Shown here piece by piece: positions 6,343 through 9,826 of a stretch of DNA of 9,826 nucleotides. The position numbers were made by a program, and so were the translations under genes. The DNA comes from Oscillospiraceae bacterium (GTDB lineage Bacteria; Bacillota; Clostridia; Oscillospirales; JAKOTC01): positions 1 to 9,826 of the forward strand of contig DAOPZJ010000074.1 in NCBI GenBank assembly GCA_035353335.1, read 5' to 3'. A model generated the notes under the pieces. It was not told the DNA's origin. It was given only the letters and a program-made list of their open reading frames with translations, and made no database searches. Within the stretch, counting starts at the first letter, position 1, and every line of letters starts with the position of its first letter.

Positions 6343-7860
6343 ATGAAACGCTTTCATTTTCTTTTGATCGCATTGATCTCGGTCCTCTTATTGCTGCCTG
6401 TTACGGCAATTCCGATTTTCGCGGAAAGCCCCGTTTGGGACGGCAAAGTCGCCGAGGAATTCGGCGGCGGGACGGGCACCGCCGAGGACCCCTTTCTCAT
6501 TCAAACACCGCAGCAGCTGGCATTTTTATCGCGCAGTGTCAGCATCGGAACGTCCACCTATGAATTCTCGTTTTTCAAACTCACAAGCGACATTGTATTA
6601 AACGACACCTCGGGTTGGGAGAACTGGGACAAAAGCGGCCCGGCCTTCACCTGGGCACCGATCGGAACCGACATGTTCCGGTTTTGCGGCACCTTCGACG
6701 GCGGCGGGCATACCGTCAGCGGAATGTACAGCAAAATGGAGAGCGATAACCGGGGTCTGTTCGGAGCTGTTTACACACACGGAGCCATTAAAAATCTGAA
6801 GGTTACGAACAGCTATATCAAGGGCGCTGCCGACATCGGCGGCATTGTCGGATCTGCCTTTTTCTGCGAAGTCACGAATTGTTCTTACGCGGGTTCGGTC
6901 AGCGGGAACCGCGCTGTCGGCGGTATTGTGGGGTACATGAACGCCGCCGTCGTCACCGGCTGCAGCAACACAGGGGCGGTCAGCGGCGTTTTTACCGAGG
7001 GGAACAAAAACGGCATCGGAGGCGTAGTCGGATATGCGGTTACCGAAGCGAAACATGTCTCCGTGATCAAAAACTGTTCCAATACCGGGGCTGTCACGGG
7101 TCTGGGAATACAAGGCGGCGGGGTCGTGGGCTTTGCCGTCACCTGCACCGTCAGCGACTGCTGCAACACGGGGTCGATCAGCGGAATCGGCAGAATCGGC
7201 GGGATCGCGGGACATCTGCACGACTGCAAGGTCAGCAGCTGCTATAATATCGGCGCGGTGAGCGGAACCGGCAACTATGTCGGCGGGGTCGCGGGTCAGG
7301 CGACTGCCTGTGCCGTTCTGAACTGTTACAACACCGGAGCGGTCAGCGGAGACCAAAAGGCAGGCGGTGTGGCGGGAGATATCGCCGGCACCATCAGTAT
7401 TGCAGGTTCCATTCAAAATTGTTACAACATCGGAAAGGTGAACGGAACTCAAAAAGTCGGCGGTGTGGCGGGCTGGGCGCGCGGCATCAGCGGGTGGTTT
7501 TCCCCCGGAACCGTCAGGAACTGCTTCTATTCGGAAGACGCGGCTTCGGGCGGTATCAACGGCACGGACGTCTCTGCCAATGCGGTTGCGCTGACCGACG
7601 CGCAATTAAAAGAGAAAGCCGCGTACGTCGGCTGGGATTTGACGGCCGTCTGGGAATTCGGCGGGAACGATCCGGGATATGCCTATCCGACGCTGGTCAG
7701 CGTGAAGCACCGGGAGATCGGAAGTATCGCTGCCCCGGTAATCGCCGAAGAAAAACCGGATAACAGCTTTCAGATTATCTTGATCATCTTTGCCGCGATC
7801 CTTGCGGTTGCTGTCACGATCAGCATTGTTACTTCAAAAAATCAGATCCTCGAGAGATGA
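6343..7860 (+). CDS. Secreted GLUG-repeat surface protein with C-terminal membrane anchor, 505 aa
   Basis: The start at 6343 is fixed by AAAGGAG 5 bases upstream and by a clear signal peptide (MKRFHF, hydrophobic core, cleavage likely after IFA at about residue 27); an in-frame ATG at 6286 falls inside the leader hairpin and is rejected. After an N-terminal beta region (about 30-136, with TAEDPFLIQTPQQLAFLS and the FDGGGHTVSGM motif) come about eight GLUG-type repeats (about 137-394) of 27-38 residues, each with a pattern such as NCYNTGAVSG followed by GGVAG. Such repeats are expected to stack as a right-handed beta-solenoid. A cap segment (GWDLTAVWEF...GYAYPTL) ends the solenoid. A membrane helix (about 476-496) with a short tail SKNQILER would anchor the protein, with the solenoid outside. 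The likely role is adhesion or another surface interaction; no catalytic site is visible. It is probably transcribed alone. Confidence 0.85.
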   Translation: MKRFHFLLIALISVLLLLPVTAIPIFAESPVWDGKVAEEFGGGTGTAEDPFLIQTPQQLAFLSRSVSIGTSTYEFSFFKLTSDIVLNDTSGWENWDKSGPAFTWAPIGTDMFRFCGTFDGGGHTVSGMYSKMESDNRGLFGAVYTHGAIKNLKVTNSYIKGAADIGGIVGSAFFCEVTNCSYAGSVSGNRAVGGIVGYMNAAVVTGCSNTGAVSGVFTEGNKNGIGGVVGYAVTEAKHVSVIKNCSNTGAVTGLGIQGGGVVGFAVTCTVSDCCNTGSISGIGRIGGIAGHLHDCKVSSCYNIGAVSGTGNYVGGVAGQATACAVLNCYNTGAVSGDQKAGGVAGDIAGTISIAGSIQNCYNIGKVNGTQKVGGVAGWARGISGWFSPGTVRNCFYSEDAASGGINGTDVSANAVALTDAQLKEKAAYVGWDLTAVWEFGGNDPGYAYPTLVSVKHREIGSIAAPVIAEEKPDNSFQIILIIFAAILAVAVTISIVTSKNQILER

Positions 7861-7897
7861 CAGCCCTCGGTCAGGCTGCCGAGAACCTTGCGGCGGC

Positions 7898-7974
7898 GAG
7901 ATCCTTCGACTGCGCCCGAATTGTCGATTCGGTAACAGAAAATGAACATCTTCGGGCTTCGCTCAGGATGACAA
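7898..7974. repeat. Degenerate dispersed-repeat element with imperfect inverted ends
   Basis: The stretch begins GAGATCCTTCGACTGCGC and ends GCTTCGCTCAGGATGACA. These are the typical edges of a short palindromic repeat seen between genes in many bacterial genomes. Inside it, GCCCGAA (7914-7920) and TTCGGGC (7951-7957) are inverted, and the outer ATCCT/AGGAT are also inverted. About 30 unrelated bases separate the halves. A short open frame through it encodes only the repeat and the terminator and is not a gene. Confidence 0.55.
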
Positions 7975-7978
7975 ATTC

Positions 7979-8013
7979 AAATCGCCGCTCCGAAATTCGG
8001 GGCGGCGATTTTT
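7979..8013 (+). terminator. Rho-independent terminator after the GLUG gene
   Basis: A 13-bp stem (ATCGCCGCTCCGA with TCGGGGCGGCGAT, one T-G pair; two flanking A-T pairs extend it), a 3-base loop and a T-run at 8009-8013 form a strong terminator. It lies about 120 bases after the GLUG stop and just before the glmS promoter, insulating the two. The stem could also work from the other side. Confidence 0.85.
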
Positions 8014-8016
8014 ATC

Positions 8017-8045
8017 TTGTATTCACTGTTCCCGTTTGGTAAAAT
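8017..8045 (+). promoter_or_regulatory. Candidate sigma-A promoter of glmS
   Basis: TTGTAT (8017-8022), 17 bases and TAAAAT (8040-8045) fit sigma-A reasonably well. Transcription would start near 8052 with a leader of about 94 bases. No glmS ribozyme is recognisable in that leader, which is also shorter than the usual element. Confidence 0.55.
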
Positions 8046-8145
8046 AAGTCGCGTAACACTTTCGGGATCATTGCTTCACAACAACGGCATAAGCGAGTCA
8101 TATACTGGTAATATGCAATAGGGATTTTGATTCGGGGGTATTTTT

Positions 8146-9826
8146 ATGTGCGGAATCATCGGATTTGTCGGAAAACAACCGGCCGCGCCGATTTTGTTGG
8201 ACGGTCTCGAGCGGATGGAATATCGGGGCTACGACTCCGCCGGTATCGCGGTAAGAACCGAAGACGGCAAATTATATATTAAGAAGGCCAAAGGGCGCCT
8301 TTCGGTGTTATCGGGCCTTGTGAACGGCGGAAAAGACCTTGACGGGACACTCGGCATCGGGCACACCCGCTGGGCGACCCACGGCGAGCCCAACGACGTC
8401 AACGCCCACCCGCATGTCAGCGAATCCGGCAGCATCGCGCTCGTACATAACGGCATCATCGAAAATTATATGGAGATCAAAGACGCGCTGCTCAAAAAGG
8501 GCGTCAAATTCACCTCCGACACCGACTCCGAAGTCGCCGCGCAGCTGCTTGAGTTTTATTATAACGAGTGCCATGACATGCTCGAGGCCGTCTCGCGCAC
8601 CCTGCACCGTATCGAGGGCTCGTATGCGTTCGGGGTTTTGTGCAGCGACTACCCCGGCGCGCTGATCGCCGCAAGGAAAGACAGCCCGCTGATTTTGGGG
8701 TACGGAAACGGGTTTAACTTCATCGCCTCCGACGTGACCGCGATGATTTCTTACACTCGCGAGGTCAGCTATATGGAGGACGGCGAGATCGCCGTTCTGA
8801 CCGCGGACGGCATCGATGTTTATAACAGCGAACTGGTTCCGGTCGAAAAGACCCGCCGCACCGTTGACTGGGACATCACGGCAGCCGAAAAGTGCGGCCA
8901 TCCGCATTTTATGTACAAAGAGATTTTGGAGCAGCCCGAGGCCGTCCGGCGCACGGTCTCCCCGCGCGTAAAAAATAACCGCGTTGTCATGCCCGAACTG
9001 ACTTGCATTTCACCGGATTATTTTAAAACGTTATCCCGCATCTATGTCGTCGCCTGCGGGTCGTCTTATCATGTCGGCATGGTCAGCAAATACATCTGGG
9101 AAAAGCTGCTGCGCATTCCGGTGGAAGTCGTGCTGGCTTCGGAATTTCGGTACTGCGAACCGCTCGCCGGAGCGAATACGCTCGTCGTCGTCATCAGCCA
9201 GTCGGGTGAAACCCTCGATACGATGGCGGCGATGTCGGAAGCCAAACGCCGGGGCGCAAAGACGATTTCGATTGTCAATGTGGTCGGCTCGTCGATTGCG
9301 CGTAATGCCGACCATGTGCTCTACACCCGGGCGGGCCCTGAAATCGCGGTCGCAACCACCAAGGCGTACAGCACGCAGTTGGTGCTGATGGATTTATTGG
9401 GGCTTTATATCGCCGATCTGCTCGGCACGGTCAGCCCCGAACAATATGACGGGATTTTAAGCGCGATATTAACGCTGCCCGAGAAGATGAATGCGGTGTT
9501 GGCGCAGATTTCCGATATCCAGTATTTCGCCTCGCGCTGGTTCAACCACAACTCGATTTTCTTTATCGGGCGCAACCTCGATTATGCCATGGGGCTGGAG
9601 GGGTCGCTAAAACTCAAAGAGATTTCGTATATCCACTCCGAAGCCTACGCCTCCGGCGAACTCAAACACGGCACGATTTCGCTGATCGAGCCGGGCGCGC
9701 TGGTGGTTGCGCTCGGGACCTATGCGCCGCTGTTTGACAAGGCCGTCAGCAACATCGTCGAAGTCAAGGCGCGGGGCGCGGAGGTCATGGCGCTGACCTC
9801 CGAGAGCCGTAAAGAGAAAATGGGCA
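8146..9826 (+). CDS. glmS: Glutamine--fructose-6-phosphate aminotransferase (isomerizing), 3' truncated by window edge
   Basis: GlmS makes glucosamine-6-phosphate from fructose-6-phosphate and glutamine, the first committed step to UDP-GlcNAc for peptidoglycan. The product starts MCGIIGFVG, with Cys2 as the N-terminal nucleophile of the glutaminase domain (about 1-230). That domain also shows YRGYDSAG, HTRWATHG (73-80), HNGIIENY (101-108) and SDTDSE (124-129). The two sugar-isomerase (SIS) domains follow: ACGSS at about 303-307, SQSGET at 351-356, ATTKAYSTQ at about 403-411, and EGSLKLKEISYIHSEAYASGELKHG from about 485, which holds the isomerase Lys and Glu. The frame is open to the window end: 560 residues are seen of about 600 expected, so roughly the last 40-50 lie outside. 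The ATG is preceded by GGGGG at 8134-8138, 7 bases upstream, a weak but acceptable binding site. All key residues are present. Confidence 0.97.
   Translation, partial: MCGIIGFVGKQPAAPILLDGLERMEYRGYDSAGIAVRTEDGKLYIKKAKGRLSVLSGLVNGGKDLDGTLGIGHTRWATHGEPNDVNAHPHVSESGSIALVHNGIIENYMEIKDALLKKGVKFTSDTDSEVAAQLLEFYYNECHDMLEAVSRTLHRIEGSYAFGVLCSDYPGALIAARKDSPLILGYGNGFNFIASDVTAMISYTREVSYMEDGEIAVLTADGIDVYNSELVPVEKTRRTVDWDITAAEKCGHPHFMYKEILEQPEAVRRTVSPRVKNNRVVMPELTCISPDYFKTLSRIYVVACGSSYHVGMVSKYIWEKLLRIPVEVVLASEFRYCEPLAGANTLVVVISQSGETLDTMAAMSEAKRRGAKTISIVNVVGSSIARNADHVLYTRAGPEIAVATTKAYSTQLVLMDLLGLYIADLLGTVSPEQYDGILSAILTLPEKMNAVLAQISDIQYFASRWFNHNSIFFIGRNLDYAMGLEGSLKLKEISYIHSEAYASGELKHGTISLIEPGALVVALGTYAPLFDKAVSNIVEVKARGAEVMALTSESRKEKMG

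Noticed and set aside
6598..7605. Long open frame (335 codons) on the minus strand inside the GLUG gene
   Set aside because: The repeats of the sense gene produce a repetitive antisense frame; it has no ribosome binding site or family resemblance, and the sense gene has a signal peptide and known motif.
7857..8042. 61-codon open frame between the GLUG gene and glmS
   Set aside because: It runs through a dispersed repeat and a terminator hairpin, and has no ribosome binding site of its own.
1..9826. CRISPR array, tRNA, rRNA, insertion sequence or integrase
   Set aside because: No regularly spaced repeats, cloverleaf, rRNA-like sequence or transposase motif were seen on either strand.

Overview
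The window looks like a chromosomal stretch from an anaerobic, spore-forming Clostridia-type Firmicute with moderately high GC, possibly an uncultured Oscillospirales-like lineage. The lineage is an inference. It rests on a SpoIIQ-like M23 protein, an ECF sigma factor paired with a membrane beta-propeller protein, a GLUG-repeat surface protein, purine-rich ribosome binding sites, and Rho-independent terminators of GC-rich stem plus T-run.

Layout from left to right. (1) Positions 1-1280 (+) hold the 3' end of a GH42-like glycoside hydrolase. It converges, with a gap of 7 bases, on an unrecognised single-pass membrane protein (1288-2028, -). That protein has a near-consensus sigma-A promoter at 2067-2095, and the -35 box of this promoter is overlapped by a 12-bp inverted repeat. 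(2) A SpoIIQ-like LytM/M23 protein (2163-2948, -) is divergent from an ECF sigma factor (3125-3634, +). The 176-base gap between them holds a sigma-F-like promoter candidate on one strand and an ECF-like candidate on the other. (3) After a leader containing three consecutive hairpins comes a 767-residue protein with a cytoplasmic N-terminus, one membrane helix and a large extracellular beta-propeller (3743-6046, +). It is the likely anti-sigma factor or sensor for the ECF factor. A strong terminator follows. (4) A secreted, C-terminally membrane-anchored GLUG-repeat protein (6343-7860, +) has a good sigma-A promoter embedded in a 9-bp inverted repeat and a long structured leader. (5) A non-coding stretch holds a degenerate dispersed repeat and a second terminator closely related to the first. 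(6) The window ends inside glmS (8146 onward, +), glucosamine-6-phosphate synthase.

The genes do not form one pathway. The only clear functional unit is the sigma factor plus propeller pair. The SpoIIQ-like gene is probably a forespore gene under separate control. The GLUG protein and the unknown membrane protein look like independent cell-surface genes, and glmS is housekeeping. No mobile element, CRISPR array, tRNA or rRNA was seen. The items most worth a second look are the sigma/propeller pair, the regulatory dyads, and the SpoIIQ-like protein with an intact metal site.
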